DNA of 64,000 bases from Oscillospiraceae bacterium (GCA_902796905.1 CADBQU010000019.1:1-64000); one strand, 5' to 3'. Counted from the first letter of the stretch, positions 51,010-61,350 are shown. Made by a program: numbers and translations. Notes: generated by a model not told the origin, from the sequence alone.

Positions 51010-51927
51010 ATGGTATATACCTTAACTTTAAATCCTGCCGTAGATTATGTAGCCGATATAGATGAAATTAACAACGGTTCCGTTAACCGTTTAAAAAACG
51101 AAAAAATATTTTTCGGCGGTAAGGGAATAAATGTTTCGGTTGTGCTTAAAAGGCTTGGTATAGAAAACAAAGCTTTGGGATTTATTGCGGGATTTACCGG
51201 TAAAGAACTTGAAAAATCTCTTAAGTTTGAAGGGGTATCATCCGATTTTTGCGAAGTGGCAAACGGATTTACCCGAATAAACGTAAAATTAAGAAAACCG
51301 GGCTTTTACGGTAAAGAAACCGAGCTTAACGGTTCCGGGCCCATAATTTCCGACAGTGATTTAAAAGAATTGTTTTTAAAGCTTGATAATACAGAAAAAA
51401 ACGATTATTTAATAATTTCGGGTTTTGTTCCCAAAAGCGTGCCTAAAAACATTTACAAAACCATAATAGAATATTTAAATAAAAAAGAAGTAAAAGTTAT
51501 TTTGGATACTTCCAAGCAGGCGCTTTTAGAGGCTTTGCCTGCAAAACCTTTTTTAATAAAGCCCAATTTGCAGGAGCTTTGCGAAATATTAAACAAAAAA
51601 ACAGAGGTTGAAAGCGAAATTATTAAAGGGGCAAAAACCTTGCAAAAATTCGGTGCCAAAAACGTTTTGGTTTCGTGCGGCAGCTTTGGAGCCGTACTTG
51701 TAACCGAAAGAGGAGATGTGTTTGTTAAAGAGGCCGTACGCGGTAAAGCCGTAAATACGGTAGGCTCCGGAGACAGCTTGGTTGCGGGTTTTACCGCCGG
51801 AATTATAAAAACCAAAAATCCGAAATACGCTTTGGCTTTAGGTGTGGCAAGCGGCAGCGCTACGGCTTTTTCGGAAGGACTTGCAACTAAAACTTCAATT
51901 TTACAAATTTTTAATGACAAATACTGA
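51010..51927 (+). CDS. fruK: 1-phosphofructokinase-type PfkB sugar kinase
   Basis: 305 residues. TLTLNPAVDYVADIDE is the typical N-terminus of FruK/LacC-type kinases. KGINVSVVLKRLG, and the ATP/anion-hole region VNTVGSGDSLVAGFTAGII near residue 250 with the catalytic Asp, are conserved. FruK phosphorylates fructose-1-phosphate; LacC acts on tagatose-6-phosphate. No PTS or lac genes are next to it, so the substrate is not certain. RBS AAAGGAGA. Confidence 0.85.
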   Translation: MVYTLTLNPAVDYVADIDEINNGSVNRLKNEKIFFGGKGINVSVVLKRLGIENKALGFIAGFTGKELEKSLKFEGVSSDFCEVANGFTRINVKLRKPGFYGKETELNGSGPIISDSDLKELFLKLDNTEKNDYLIISGFVPKSVPKNIYKTIIEYLNKKEVKVILDTSKQALLEALPAKPFLIKPNLQELCEILNKKTEVESEIIKGAKTLQKFGAKNVLVSCGSFGAVLVTERGDVFVKEAVRGKAVNTVGSGDSLVAGFTAGIIKTKNPKYALALGVASGSATAFSEGLATKTSILQIFNDKY

Positions 51928-52010
51928 AATTTATGTTATTATGTATTAGTATTATTATTTAAAATTATTTTAAAAAATTATTTAAGACTTAATTTATTGG
52001 AGTGAAAAAA

Positions 52011-52757
52011 TTGACCGAACAGATATATAATGTAATTTTAAAAGAATTAAATCCGCTTATTACCGAAAACGGTTTTTCGGAAAAAGACGGCGTATTTTTA
52101 AATAAGGATTACGCTTTTAAAATTGAACACGATGAAGAAAAGAAATTATTAAAGCTATTGATTTGCGTTTTGGAAAACGGCGAACCCAAAAATTTTGAAG
52201 AGGCTTCGGTATTTTTATTTGAAAACCCCGAAAGCGAACACGACGCTTTAAGCGCCGGTCTTGATTTTGCCGATACCATAAGAATAAAATTCGGTTTAAA
52301 TAAATCCAGAATAGGTAATTCCAAAGCCGAAATAACTATTCCAAAAGCTTCTTTAAAAACTCCTAATTTAGAGGCGTTAACCGGAAAAGTATTGGCTATT
52401 TACCCCGATTTAAAACCCGTGTATACAAGTTTTGTTGAACAATACGGTCAGTTTTTATATATAGATTTTTATAAAAAGTATGTGGCTTTAAAAGTAAGGG
52501 AAGTTGTGGATTCCGGCAATAAAAAGCAAATTAATAAAATAATGAATGTTTTTTCGGATATGTACTGTAATGCCGATAAAATTACCGGCGATATAATTGT
52601 TGGTATAGTTTTGGCAAAAGCTGCCGATTACAACAAAGAACGCGCCGAAAAAATTACGGCTTCGCTTGAAAACCACAGTTTTTTAAAAAATGCTTTTAAT
52701 AATTACTTTGCCTTATCATTAAAAGATAAAAAAGTTAAAGAAATGTTGGCAGATTAA
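52011..52757 (+). CDS. conserved protein of unknown function
   Basis: 248 residues with no motif I recognise. The sequence is charged and soluble, with alternating helices and strands and no membrane segment or signal peptide. A GTG at 52002 is in frame, but the GGAG at 51999-52002 overlaps it and stands 8 nt before TTG 52011, so TTG is preferred. It lies between fruK and rpmH. Nothing in it or around it shows its role. Confidence 0.7.
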   Translation: MTEQIYNVILKELNPLITENGFSEKDGVFLNKDYAFKIEHDEEKKLLKLLICVLENGEPKNFEEASVFLFENPESEHDALSAGLDFADTIRIKFGLNKSRIGNSKAEITIPKASLKTPNLEALTGKVLAIYPDLKPVYTSFVEQYGQFLYIDFYKKYVALKVREVVDSGNKKQINKIMNVFSDMYCNADKITGDIIVGIVLAKAADYNKERAEKITASLENHSFLKNAFNNYFALSLKDKKVKEMLAD

Positions 52758-52785
52758 ACTTTAAAATTTCTTTATTAAAAAAATA

Positions 52786-52814
52786 TTGACATTTAAGTGT
52801 TTTTTTAGTATAAT
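52786..52814 (+). promoter_or_regulatory. consensus promoter of rpmH
   Basis: TTGACA (52786-52791), 17-bp spacer, TATAAT (52809-52814). Confidence 0.9.
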
Positions 52815-52854
52815 TTATAGGCTATGTATTATATGTAGGTAGGAGGAGAATGAA

Positions 52855-52989
52855 TTGAAAAGAACATACCAACCTAAAAAGCTACACCGCAAAAAGGAAC
52901 ACGGCTTTTTAAAGAGAATGTCAACTCGTAACGGTCGTAAAGTGCTTTCGCGTCGTAGGGCTAAAAACAGAAAGTCATTAAGCTATTAA
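52855..52989 (+). CDS. rpmH: 50S ribosomal protein L34
   Basis: 44 residues, highly basic, with the canonical [17 protein letters not shown] and [20 protein letters not shown]. The start is TTG: AGGAGGAG (52840-52848) stands 6 nt before it and the nearby ATG at 52850 is followed by a stop. Begins the rpmH-rnpA-yidD-yidC-khpB cluster. dnaA, usually the neighbour, is not present upstream. Confidence 0.97.
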   Translation: MKRTYQPKKLHRKKEHGFLKRMSTRNGRKVLSRRRAKNRKSLSY

Positions 52990-53000
52990 GCGAAACAAAG

Positions 53001-53024
53001 GCCGCTCTTTAAGCGGTCTTTTTT
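53001..53024 (+). terminator. terminator/attenuator after rpmH
   Basis: GCCGCT-CTTTA-AGCGGT followed by a T-run. It should lower transcription into rnpA. The 200 bp to rnpA hold nothing else seen. Confidence 0.75.
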
Positions 53025-53198
53025 ACTTTGTATTATAGTTTTACTTTGTAACGTTAGTTTTATTTTATAATATTAATTTTGCTTTTTAAAGCATTTACCT
53101 ACAATTTATACAGGTATTAAATTTTAAACGGTTTATTATAGTTGTTTTACTATATTTACTGTATTTGATTTATTATAAATAAAAAAGGATTTGATTTT

Positions 53199-53582
53199 AT
53201 AGTTAACAAAAAAAAATTTCAAACCTTTAAATTAAATAAAGAATTCAGGCGGATGTATGCGGCTAAAAAAAGCTTCGTTTATCCTTCGGTGGTGGTTTAT
53301 ATAAAACAAAACGGCGTAGGATTTAACCGCATAGGAATAACCGTAAGCAAAAAAATAGGATGCGCCGTTAAAAGGAACAGAGCCAAAAGGGTAATTTTGG
53401 AGGCTTTTAGGCAAACGGAAAATTTATTAACCGCAAAGGGAAAAACCTACGATATTGTTTTTGTGGCAAGAGGACGCACCGCAAGGTGTAAAATGAACGA
53501 AGTTGCAGAATATTTAAAAAAGGCTTTTAACAGCGTTAACGCCGATAACGGAGCAAACAATAAACAATTAAAAAACAAATGA
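53199..53582 (+). CDS. rnpA: ribonuclease P protein component (start codon unusual)
   Basis: RnpA, the basic protein subunit that helps RNase P RNA cut tRNA 5' leaders. The family core is clear: [29 protein letters not shown]. The first ATG is 53253, but it would drop the conserved N-terminal segment [15 protein letters not shown]. That segment continues in frame back to about 53199, where only ATA (or GTT 53202) stands 9 nt after AAAAAAGGA. The start is therefore likely non-ATG, or one base is wrong. From 53199 the protein has 127 residues, near family length. Confidence 0.85.
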   Translation: MVNKKKFQTFKLNKEFRRMYAAKKSFVYPSVVVYIKQNGVGFNRIGITVSKKIGCAVKRNRAKRVILEAFRQTENLLTAKGKTYDIVFVARGRTARCKMNEVAEYLKKAFNSVNADNGANNKQLKNK

Positions 53583-53839
53583 AAAAGTTTTTAATTTCGC
53601 TTATAAAAAAATATCAAAAAAATATATCCAAAACCAAACCTTACGGGGCTAGCTGCAGATTTACGCCCACATGTTCGCAATATGCCGTTGAGGCTTTGGA
53701 AGAGTGGGGCGTTTTTATAGGTTTAATTTTAAGTTTTTTAAGAATTTTAAGATGTAACCCTTTATTTAAGGGAGGATACGATCCCGTTCCGAAACGGAAA
53801 AGTAAAATTAAAAAACAAAAAAGTACAAAAAAGAATTAA
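53579..53839 (+). CDS. yidD: membrane protein insertion efficiency factor YidD
   Basis: 86 residues. [14 protein letters not shown] and [15 protein letters not shown] (conserved Cys pair) are the family signature, and [13 protein letters not shown] closes it. It overlaps the rnpA stop (ATGA). Small inner-membrane-associated protein that helps YidC-dependent insertion. The tail is lysine-rich. Confidence 0.95.
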   Translation: MKKFLISLIKKYQKNISKTKPYGASCRFTPTCSQYAVEALEEWGVFIGLILSFLRILRCNPLFKGGYDPVPKRKSKIKKQKSTKKN

Positions 53840-53952
53840 ACGTAAAATTTTAAAACAAAACAGAAAGCTTAAAAAATTTCAAAAATATATTTTGAATTTT
53901 TAATAAATATATATTTAAATTTTGTTTAGTATTAAGTAAAGGAAAGAAAAAT

Positions 53953-54897
53953 ATGGTAGAAATACTTTTAAAACCGCTTGGTTGGATTTTGCGCGAATTC
54001 AGCTTGTTGTTCGGCGGAAATTTTGCCGCCGGTGTTTTTGCATTTACGGTTGTTGTTAATGCAATTATGATTCCCCTAAACATTAAAACGCAAAAATCCA
54101 CTGTAGGACAAATGAGAATTCGTCCTAAACTGGACGCTCTTAAAGCAAAATGCGGCGACGACCGCCAAAAATTTGCTACGGAACAGCAAAAACTTATGCA
54201 GGATGAAGGCGTTTCTATGTCCGGCGGATGTTTACCGCTTTTAATAAGAATGCCTATAATGTTTGGTATTTACGCAGTTGTTTTAAGCCCTTTAAAATAC
54301 ATTGCGGGTATTTCGGCAGAGCATATAACCGCAGCAACAAACGCTTTTAACGCAATTAATCCCAATATGGCAAAAAACGCTTATTTACAGCCGCAAATAA
54401 TTAACGCCATTAATAACGGAAGTATTAATTTTAACGGTATAGAAAGCGTTAAACAGTCGCTAAGTAAATTCAATTTCAGCTTTTTGGGTATAGACCTTAC
54501 CGGAAAGCCCGAATTTAATGTAGACATTGCAAACCATTTTAATATAAACTGGTTAATACCCATTATGGCTTTTGCCGCGGCAATGCTTACCAGCATAATT
54601 ACCATGAAAATGCAAAAAAGAGCAAATCCCGATTCTCCTAATATGACGGGTCTTATGCTTACAACTCCGTTAATTTCTTTAATTATAGGTTTTACGGTTT
54701 CTTGTGCGGCAGGATTTTACTGGGCTTGCTCCAGCTTGGTTTCGGGCATTATTCAAGTAATAGTTTTATATTTTTACGGACCCAATAAAATGATTGCGGC
54801 AGAACAAAAGAAAGAATTATATAAAGTTTATAAAGACCAGGAAAAAATAAAAGAAAATAAAAACGCAAAAACAGAAGATACTTTTATTAAGGAATAA
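53953..54897 (+). CDS. yidC: membrane protein insertase YidC
   Basis: 314 residues with five hydrophobic segments. FTVVVNAIMIPLNIKTQKS opens the conserved core. An unusual loop of about 60 residues (ISAEHITAATNAFNAINPNM onward) lies between helices 2 and 3. It lacks the large periplasmic domain of Gram-negative YidC, as expected for a Gram-positive SpoIIIJ-type protein, though no clear lipobox is present at the N-terminus. Placed after yidD and before khpB. Confidence 0.93.
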   Translation: MVEILLKPLGWILREFSLLFGGNFAAGVFAFTVVVNAIMIPLNIKTQKSTVGQMRIRPKLDALKAKCGDDRQKFATEQQKLMQDEGVSMSGGCLPLLIRMPIMFGIYAVVLSPLKYIAGISAEHITAATNAFNAINPNMAKNAYLQPQIINAINNGSINFNGIESVKQSLSKFNFSFLGIDLTGKPEFNVDIANHFNINWLIPIMAFAAAMLTSIITMKMQKRANPDSPNMTGLMLTTPLISLIIGFTVSCAAGFYWACSSLVSGIIQVIVLYFYGPNKMIAAEQKKELYKVYKDQEKIKENKNAKTEDTFIKE

Positions 54898-55003
54898 AAG
54901 TAAATATAATTATATTTATAAATATTTTAATTTAAAAATTTTTAAGTTTTAAAATTAAAATTTTAGTGTTAAAAGTTAAAAGGACGAAAGGAGAGCAATA
55001 GGC

Positions 55004-56032
55004 TTGATTAAAGAAGCTGTTGGCACCGGCACATCTATAGACGAAGCCAAAGAAAATGCGCTTTTAAAACTTGGCGCAAAGCCGGAAGATGATGTTAGTA
55101 TTGAGGTTTTGGAAACCTATAAGAAAAAGTCGTTTGGGCTTTTCGGCGGTACGCTTGCTAAAGTAAGAGCTTTTATGGAAGTACCGGATGAAGAGGTGGA
55201 AGAACCTAAAAAAGCAGAAAAAGCAAAAGAAAATATAAAAGAGGAAAAAGCGGAAAAGGATAAAAGCAAAAAATCCGCCGATTCCAAAAAAGAAAAAATC
55301 GAAATTAAAAACAAAAACGAAGAAAATTCGGCAGACGAAGTTCCTAAAAGCAAAAGATATATGGATTTGGAAAAGGCTGCGGCAGAAGGTGTGGAATATA
55401 CTTCTTTTGCCGAGAATTCTCCTGAATTTAAAGCTTCCGATTATTTAAAAAATGTTTTGGATAAATTGGGTTGTACGGATATTTCGCTTAAAGTATCAAA
55501 AATAGACGGCGGAGTTATGATTGACATAGCCGGCGAAGGCTTAGGCGTTGTAATAGGCCACAGGGGAGAAACTTTAGACGCGTTACAGCATTTGGCTTCG
55601 TTGGCTTCAAATGCAGGCGAAAGCGGATATTTCAGAGTGGTTTTGAATACCGGAGATTACCGTCAGAGAAGAGAACAAACATTAATAAGCTTGGCTAACA
55701 AAATGGCGGCACAGGCAATAAAAACCCATAAATGCAGAACGTTAGAGCCTATGAATCCTTACGAAAGAAGAGTAATTCATACGGCTGTGCAAAATATAGA
55801 GGGTGTAAGCAGCACTTCGTTTGGAGAAGGTGCGGCAAGAAGAGTTGTTATTGCTCCGGACGGCGTTACACCAAGACCCCGAATGGAAAGAAGAGGCGGC
55901 AGATACGTTTTCGACAAATCGTTTAAAAACCGTTCTTATTCTAAACCGTCAAAATTAAAAAGGGAATTTGATTCTCACGAAAAGGTTAAAGATTCCGAAA
56001 ATATACCGCTTTACGGTAAAATAGAATTATAA
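55004..56032 (+). CDS. khpB: RNA-binding protein KhpB (Jag/SpoIIIJ-associated)
   Basis: 342 residues. Jag-N domain at 1-55 (EAVGTGTSIDEAKENALLKL; KKSFGLFGG), a Lys/Glu-rich linker (65-120), a KH domain at about 150-220 with the GHRGETLDALQHL loop, and an R3H domain with EPMNPYERRVIHTAVQNI. Start TTG 55004, with GGAG 10 nt before. Partner of KhpA (6190-6423) in the elongasome-linked RNA-binding pair. In Bacillus the gene follows yidC/spoIIIJ, as here. Confidence 0.92.
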   Translation: MIKEAVGTGTSIDEAKENALLKLGAKPEDDVSIEVLETYKKKSFGLFGGTLAKVRAFMEVPDEEVEEPKKAEKAKENIKEEKAEKDKSKKSADSKKEKIEIKNKNEENSADEVPKSKRYMDLEKAAAEGVEYTSFAENSPEFKASDYLKNVLDKLGCTDISLKVSKIDGGVMIDIAGEGLGVVIGHRGETLDALQHLASLASNAGESGYFRVVLNTGDYRQRREQTLISLANKMAAQAIKTHKCRTLEPMNPYERRVIHTAVQNIEGVSSTSFGEGAARRVVIAPDGVTPRPRMERRGGRYVFDKSFKNRSYSKPSKLKREFDSHEKVKDSENIPLYGKIEL

Positions 56033-56120
56033 CCGCAGGCAAGCGAGAATTTACGGTATAAACATTAAATATTAATGTTTACAGCACAAACTAAGTTTTT
56101 AAAAATAAAAAAGTTTAATA

Positions 56121-56159
56121 AAAAGCGAGATTAGAAAATTAAAATCTAATCTCGCTTTT
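56121..56159. terminator. bidirectional terminator between khpB and trkH
   Basis: Perfect 15-bp stem AAAAGCGAGATTAGA (56121-56135) with 56145-56159, 9-nt loop, A-run before, T-run after. Confidence 0.88.
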
Positions 56160-56236
56160 ATTTTTTGGTTTAAAATTTATATATTATGTTTTGATTTTTG
56201 GTTTTCTGTTTCTGCTGTTGCTTTTGTTTTAGCTTT

Positions 56237-57688
56237 TTAAAATCTGCCTTTAGTCCAAACCGAAGGGATAAGAGTAAATAACAGCGGATAAATTTCCAAT
56301 CTGCCAAACAGCATTGCGAACGATAACACCATTTTTGAAAAACCGGAATACGCCGAATAATTACCCAAAGGTCCTACCGTGCCAAATCCGGGTCCTACAT
56401 TGTTAAAGCAACTTACCGCTGCCGAAAAATTGGTTTCTATAGAAAATTTATTTTCAAGGCTTATTAAAATAAATACTATAAAAAGCAGACCTATATAAAT
56501 TGCAAAATATATATTGGTGCTGTTTAATGTTGGGTTATCCACGCTTTTGCCGTCTAATTTAACGGTAGAAACAGAGCTTGGATGAAGCATTTTTAAAAGT
56601 TCCCGTTTAACCGATTTATAAAGCATTACAACCCTTTGTATTTTAAGACCGCCGGCAGTGGAACCTGCGCAGCCGCCGAAAAACATAAGTATAAGTAAAA
56701 CTGTTTTTGAAAGAGTGGGCCACTGGTTAAAATCCGCGGTTGAATAACCTGTGGTGGTAATTATGGACGCCACTTGGAAAGAGGATTGCAAAACTGTTTC
56801 GGAAACGGTTTTGTATATTGAATAAATATTAAAAGAAATTACAGCCGAAGCTATTACAAACAAAGCTAAATAAAGCCAAAGCTCACAGTTTTTAAACACG
56901 GATTTTATGCGTTTTAAAAGTATAAAATAATAAAGGTTAAAATTTACGCCGAAAATAAGCATAAAAATTGTTATAACCCATTTGCAGTAAGGAGAATAAT
57001 CTTGCAGGCAGTTTGGTTTTATACCGAAGCCTCCGGTGCCGGCAGTTCCGAAAGAATGTATTAAACTGTCAAAAACAGGCATACCGCCAAGCAAAAGCAA
57101 AATAAACTCCAAAGCGGTTATAACTATATAAATTAAATATAAAATTTTTGCTGTATCTTTTGCTTTAGGTACAAGTTTGCCTATTATGGGACCCGGCATT
57201 TCCGCCCTTAAAATATGTATGGACCTGTCGGTTAAAGAGGGAACGATAGCCATAATAAAAACTATTACGCCCATACCGCCTATCCAGTGGGTAAAACTGC
57301 GCCAAAATAAAATTCCGTGAGGAAGGGCGGTAACGTCTTTTACAATAGAAGCGCCGGTAGTGGTAAATCCGCTTACGGTTTCAAAAAAAGCGTCAATATA
57401 ATTCGGAATACTTCCGCTTATAACAAACGGCAAAGCGCCTACTGCCGAAATTGTAATCCAGGTTAGTGCCACTATAGCAAAACCTTCTTTTGCATATATA
57501 ACCTTATTTTTAGATTTAAAAACTAAGGTGAGTAAAAAACCCAAAGCCAAAGAAATTAAAACGGTTATTAAAAAGCTTAAGGCGTCGGGTTCTTTATATA
57601 TAAGCGATACAATTAAAGGCAACACCAAAATGGCAGCTTCTAACTTTATCATTTTGCCTAACGTATAAAAAATCATTCTGCGATTCAT
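56237..57688 (-). CDS. trkH: Trk/Ktr-type potassium transporter TrkH
   Basis: 483 residues with four M1-P-M2 pore repeats. Selectivity-type glycines are seen in [35 protein letters not shown] and [12 protein letters not shown] positively charged linker ([19 protein letters not shown]) is typical. It forms the K+ channel with TrkA just upstream. A TTG at 57700 is in frame, but the AGAGG site lies between it and ATG 57688. Confidence 0.93.
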   Translation of the reverse strand: MNRRMIFYTLGKMIKLEAAILVLPLIVSLIYKEPDALSFLITVLISLALGFLLTLVFKSKNKVIYAKEGFAIVALTWITISAVGALPFVISGSIPNYIDAFFETVSGFTTTGASIVKDVTALPHGILFWRSFTHWIGGMGVIVFIMAIVPSLTDRSIHILRAEMPGPIIGKLVPKAKDTAKILYLIYIVITALEFILLLLGGMPVFDSLIHSFGTAGTGGFGIKPNCLQDYSPYCKWVITIFMLIFGVNFNLYYFILLKRIKSVFKNCELWLYLALFVIASAVISFNIYSIYKTVSETVLQSSFQVASIITTTGYSTADFNQWPTLSKTVLLILMFFGGCAGSTAGGLKIQRVVMLYKSVKRELLKMLHPSSVSTVKLDGKSVDNPTLNSTNIYFAIYIGLLFIVFILISLENKFSIETNFSAAVSCFNNVGPGFGTVGPLGNYSAYSGFSKMVLSFAMLFGRLEIYPLLFTLIPSVWTKGRF

Positions 57689-57765
57689 TAAAAATATCAA
57701 CCTCTGAAATTTATATTTTATATTAAAACATAAAAGTAATTATTAAATATTAAAATTTTAAAAGA

Positions 57766-59127
57766 TTATTTAAATAAAATGTCCGAAAGGTCTCTTAACC
57801 TTTGATTTGCCGCAAAAACTATAACCTTATCGTTAGGGCATATAATATCGTCGCCGTTTGGAATTATGGTTTTTCTGCCGCGCATAATTCCGGCTATAAG
57901 CGTATCTTTTTTAAGAGATAAATCTTTAAGGGGAATTCCTATTAATTTTGAATCCGGGCGGATATTGAATTCCAAAGCCTCTACTTTTCCGTCCATAACC
58001 TTATAAAGAGTTTCTACATTGCTGCCGAAAGAGTTTTCCAAAGCCCTGGCATAGCCCACTAAAATATTGGTGGTAATATCTTTTTGTGAAATTATGCTGT
58101 CTAAGCCTAAATTATCCGCCATAGATATTAATTCGTTTCGGTTAACTTTTGCCACTACTTTGGAAACGTTTTGCATTGAGGCATAAAGCGAAATTAAAAT
58201 GTTTTCTTCGTCTATTCCGGTAAGAGAAACAAAAGCGTCTATATCCTTTAGGCCTTCTTCCAGCAAAAGCTCACGGCTGGAGCCGTCTCCGTTTATAATA
58301 ACCACTTTTTCTAAATATTTGCTTAATTCGGCACAGCGAACAGGGTTGTTATCAATAATTTTTACTGAGTTACCGGTATTTACCAGCATTTTTGCCAAAT
58401 AAACGGCTGTTTTACTTCCTCCCAAAATCATAATGTTTCGGGCTTGCTTTTTTAAGTAATTTAAGCTTTTTAAAAGCTTTTGAATTTCTGCCGCAGAAGC
58501 GGTAATACCTATTTTATCGCCGCATTCTATTGTAAAATTACCGTTTGGAATAAAAACTTCCGAACCTCTTTGAATGGCGCAAACCAAATAACTGAAATTA
58601 AATTTTTCACGCATATCAATTAATTTTAAGCCGCAAAGAGCGGAATCCTTTGTAACTTTAAGCTCCGCTATTTCAAAGTTTCTTCTTGAAAAATGTTCGG
58701 TTTTAACGGCTGCGGGCAGTTTTAAAATATTAAAAATTTCCTTTGCTGCCAAAAGTTCGGGGTTTATAGCCATAGATAAACCTAAGTGTTGGCGCATAAA
58801 ACCTAAGCTTTTATCGTTGTATTCGGGATTTCTTATTCTGGCAATAGTGCTTTTAACGCCCAAATTTTTAGCCGCAAAGCAGCTTAGCATATTAAGTTCG
58901 TCCGAGCCCATAACAGCAATAAACATATCGGCGTTTTTAATACCGGCTTCGCTTAAAATTTCATAATTTACAGCGTTGCCGCAAACGCTCATAACATCGT
59001 AAATGTTTATTATATTGTTTAAAACATTCGGGTTTTTATCTATAACTGTAACACTATGACCTTCTAAAGTTAAATTGGCGGCGGCTTCCATGCCTATTTT
59101 GCCGCAGCCGGCTATAATAATTTCCAT
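57766..59127 (-). CDS. trkA: Trk system potassium regulator TrkA
   Basis: 453 residues with two RCK modules. Each has a Rossmann NAD site (IIIAGCGKIGMEAAANL at residues 3-19; IMILGGSKTAVYLAKML near 233), followed by a TrkA-C domain. Peripheral regulator that gates TrkH in response to NAD(H), ATP or c-di-AMP. It precedes trkH, so the two are one operon. Confidence 0.94.
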   Translation of the reverse strand: MEIIIAGCGKIGMEAAANLTLEGHSVTVIDKNPNVLNNIINIYDVMSVCGNAVNYEILSEAGIKNADMFIAVMGSDELNMLSCFAAKNLGVKSTIARIRNPEYNDKSLGFMRQHLGLSMAINPELLAAKEIFNILKLPAAVKTEHFSRRNFEIAELKVTKDSALCGLKLIDMREKFNFSYLVCAIQRGSEVFIPNGNFTIECGDKIGITASAAEIQKLLKSLNYLKKQARNIMILGGSKTAVYLAKMLVNTGNSVKIIDNNPVRCAELSKYLEKVVIINGDGSSRELLLEEGLKDIDAFVSLTGIDEENILISLYASMQNVSKVVAKVNRNELISMADNLGLDSIISQKDITTNILVGYARALENSFGSNVETLYKVMDGKVEALEFNIRPDSKLIGIPLKDLSLKKDTLIAGIMRGRKTIIPNGDDIICPNDKVIVFAANQRLRDLSDILFK

Positions 59128-59241
59128 AAAAACGCCTTTCTGAAATTTTTGTTTTAAATTTGTTTTATTTTAAATTTTTTAATATTTAACGCTTATTAAT
59201 ATATTAAAATTTTAATTTTAATATATTTTACACATTTACAC

Positions 59242-59270
59242 ACTATACCACTTTATAAAAGATTTTTCAA
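59242..59270 (-). promoter_or_regulatory. promoter of trkA-trkH
   Basis: On the minus strand TTGAAA (59265-59270), 17-bp spacer, TATAGT (59242-59247). Confidence 0.65.
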
Positions 59271-59310
59271 TACATATTATATATTTTATATTAATTTATA
59301 AATGCCGTAC

Positions 59311-59339
59311 TTGAATATTAGGTTGTAATTTAGTATAAT
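59311..59339 (+). promoter_or_regulatory. promoter of trpS
   Basis: TTGAAT (59311-59316), 17-bp spacer, TATAAT (59334-59339). The leader to trpS has only a weak AAACAT/ATGTTT hairpin near 59407-59434. There is no T-box sequence, so trpS is not T-box controlled. The 334-bp gap 59128-59461 holds these two promoters and no gene. Confidence 0.75.
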
Positions 59340-59461
59340 ATAAATGTTAAATTATAATTATTTATTATATAATTATTTACGGAAAAATCATAAAAAATTA
59401 CGATATAAACATTAACACCTAAATACCTATGTTTATGCCGTTAAAAGAAAAGGAAAACAAA

Positions 59462-60454
59462 ATGGAAAATAAAAAAAGAGTATTAAGCTGTATACAACCA
59501 AGCGGAATGTTAACGCTGGGCAATTATTTGGGCGCTTTAAAAAATTGGAAAAGTATGAGCGAAGAATTTGATTGTATTTTTGCGGTGGCGGATTTGCACG
59601 CAATAACCGTTCGCCAAGTACCTAAAGATTTCAGGCAACATATTTACGATACTTTTGCTTTGCTTTTAAGTATTGGTTTAAACCCCGAAGAAAATATTTT
59701 GTTTTTACAGTCTAATGTTTCGCAGCATACGGAACTGGCGTGGCTTTTAAGCTGCTACACGCAGTTCGGCGAGCTTTCGCGTATGACGCAGTTTAAAGAT
59801 AAATCCCTAAAACATGCCGACAATGTAAATTTGGGATTGTTTGCATACCCCACATTAATGGCGGCGGATATTTTACTTTATAATGCGGATTTGGTTCCGG
59901 TAGGCTCCGACCAAAAACAGCATTTGGAAATTACCAGAGATATTGCAGCGAGATTTAACGGTATATACGGAGATGTATTTAAACTTCCTGAGCCTTATAT
60001 AGGCAAGAGCGGCGCCAGGGTTATGTCTTTACAGGACCCGACTAAAAAAATGTCTAAATCGGATGATAATGTAAACGCGTGGGTTGCTATATTGGATGAT
60101 GAAGACACAATTATAAGAAAGTTTAAAAGAGCCGTAACCGACAGCGAAGCAAAGGTTTGCTTTAAAGAAGGCAAAGACGGAATAAACAATTTGATTAATA
60201 TTTATTCCGCCGTTACGGAAAAAACCGTTGCGGAAATAGAAAAAGAATTTGAAAATAAAGGCTACGGAGATTTTAAAACGGCAGTGGCAGAAAGTGTAGC
60301 CGACGCGTTAAAACCCGTAAGAGAAAACTATAAAATGTTTATTTCCGATAAAGCAGAGCTGGAAAGAATTTTTAGAAGCGGCGCCGAAAAAGCCGAAGCT
60401 ATAGCAATTAAAACTTTATCAAAAGCAATGAAAAAAGTAGGTTTTATAAGATAA
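59462..60454 (+). CDS. trpS: tryptophanyl-tRNA synthetase
   Basis: 330 residues. Class I signature: PSGMLTLGNYLGALKNW (HIGH equivalent, residues 12-28) and KKMSKSDDN near residue 195. An in-frame ATG at 59429 lacks a binding site, whereas AAAAGGAAAAC precedes ATG 59462. It loads tRNA-Trp. Single gene before holB. Length is normal. Confidence 0.95.
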   Translation: MENKKRVLSCIQPSGMLTLGNYLGALKNWKSMSEEFDCIFAVADLHAITVRQVPKDFRQHIYDTFALLLSIGLNPEENILFLQSNVSQHTELAWLLSCYTQFGELSRMTQFKDKSLKHADNVNLGLFAYPTLMAADILLYNADLVPVGSDQKQHLEITRDIAARFNGIYGDVFKLPEPYIGKSGARVMSLQDPTKKMSKSDDNVNAWVAILDDEDTIIRKFKRAVTDSEAKVCFKEGKDGINNLINIYSAVTEKTVAEIEKEFENKGYGDFKTAVAESVADALKPVRENYKMFISDKAELERIFRSGAEKAEAIAIKTLSKAMKKVGFIR

Positions 60455-60494
60455 TTTAAATTTAATTTTTAAAAATAAACAGAAAAGAGTAATT

Positions 60495-61307
60495 ATGGGG
60501 TTAAATGTTTCGGAAAAAATTAAAAGTTTAATAAAAAACAAACATTTTCCGCATACGGTTATTATTGAAGGCGAAAAGGAAACCGTTTTAAAATTGGCTG
60601 AAGATACGGCTAAGGGTATTTTGTGCTTAAACAGCGATTATTTTTGCGGAGAATGTAAAAACTGCCATTTGGCGGACATTAACAATCATCCCGATTTAAA
60701 AATAATATCTACCGAAAAAAAGAATTATTTGGTAGAAGATATAAGGGATTTAAGAAAAGAAGCTTTTTTAACTCCGTTTATTGCAAACAGCAGAATTTTT
60801 ATTATTACGGAAAGTGAAAAGCTAAGCGATAAATGTCAGAATTCTCTTTTAAAAATATTAGAGGAACCGCCAAAAAACGTATATTTTATTTTATTAACGC
60901 AAAATTCGGCTTCGTTTTTAAATACCGTACTTTCAAGAGCGGTTTTGTTTTCGGTTTTAAATACCGAAGAGTCGGAATTTGATAATACCGTAAAAAATAT
61001 TTTTTCGTTAGCCGTAAATAAAAACCGCGTTGGAATTTTAGAAATATTAAGCGGTTTAAAACAAAGGGAAGAAATCGAAAAGCTGATTTTAAAAATAAAA
61101 GATTATGCAATTTATTTGCTTAAATTAAAGCAGGAACAAAATATAGGCAAAAACTTAAATTTTAATGAAACCGATATAAAAAATACGGCTTTAACAAAAG
61201 AAAGGCTTTACGGCATTATAGAAAAGCTTGACGGTATTTTTAAGGTTTTGGATTTTAATTTAAACGTTTTGCTTTTAAACTGTGCGGTGTGCAATGCACT
61301 TACATAG
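60495..61307 (+). CDS. holB: DNA polymerase III delta' subunit
   Basis: 270 residues, AAA+ clamp-loader fold. CGECKNCHLADINNHPDL is the zinc-binding module near residues 54-71, and SLLKILEEPPKNVYFILLT the sensor 1 region. The Walker A loop is degenerate, as usual for delta'. It is shorter than average. Lies between trpS and pyrH. Confidence 0.88.
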   Translation: MGLNVSEKIKSLIKNKHFPHTVIIEGEKETVLKLAEDTAKGILCLNSDYFCGECKNCHLADINNHPDLKIISTEKKNYLVEDIRDLRKEAFLTPFIANSRIFIITESEKLSDKCQNSLLKILEEPPKNVYFILLTQNSASFLNTVLSRAVLFSVLNTEESEFDNTVKNIFSLAVNKNRVGILEILSGLKQREEIEKLILKIKDYAIYLLKLKQEQNIGKNLNFNETDIKNTALTKERLYGIIEKLDGIFKVLDFNLNVLLLNCAVCNALT

Positions 61308-61350
61308 ATTAGGTTAAAATGTAATTTACTAGGCGGCAAAAGGTTTTTAA

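Noticed and set aside
59340..59461. T-box leader of trpS
   Set aside because: No T-box sequence or specifier hairpin; only a weak 6-bp hairpin.
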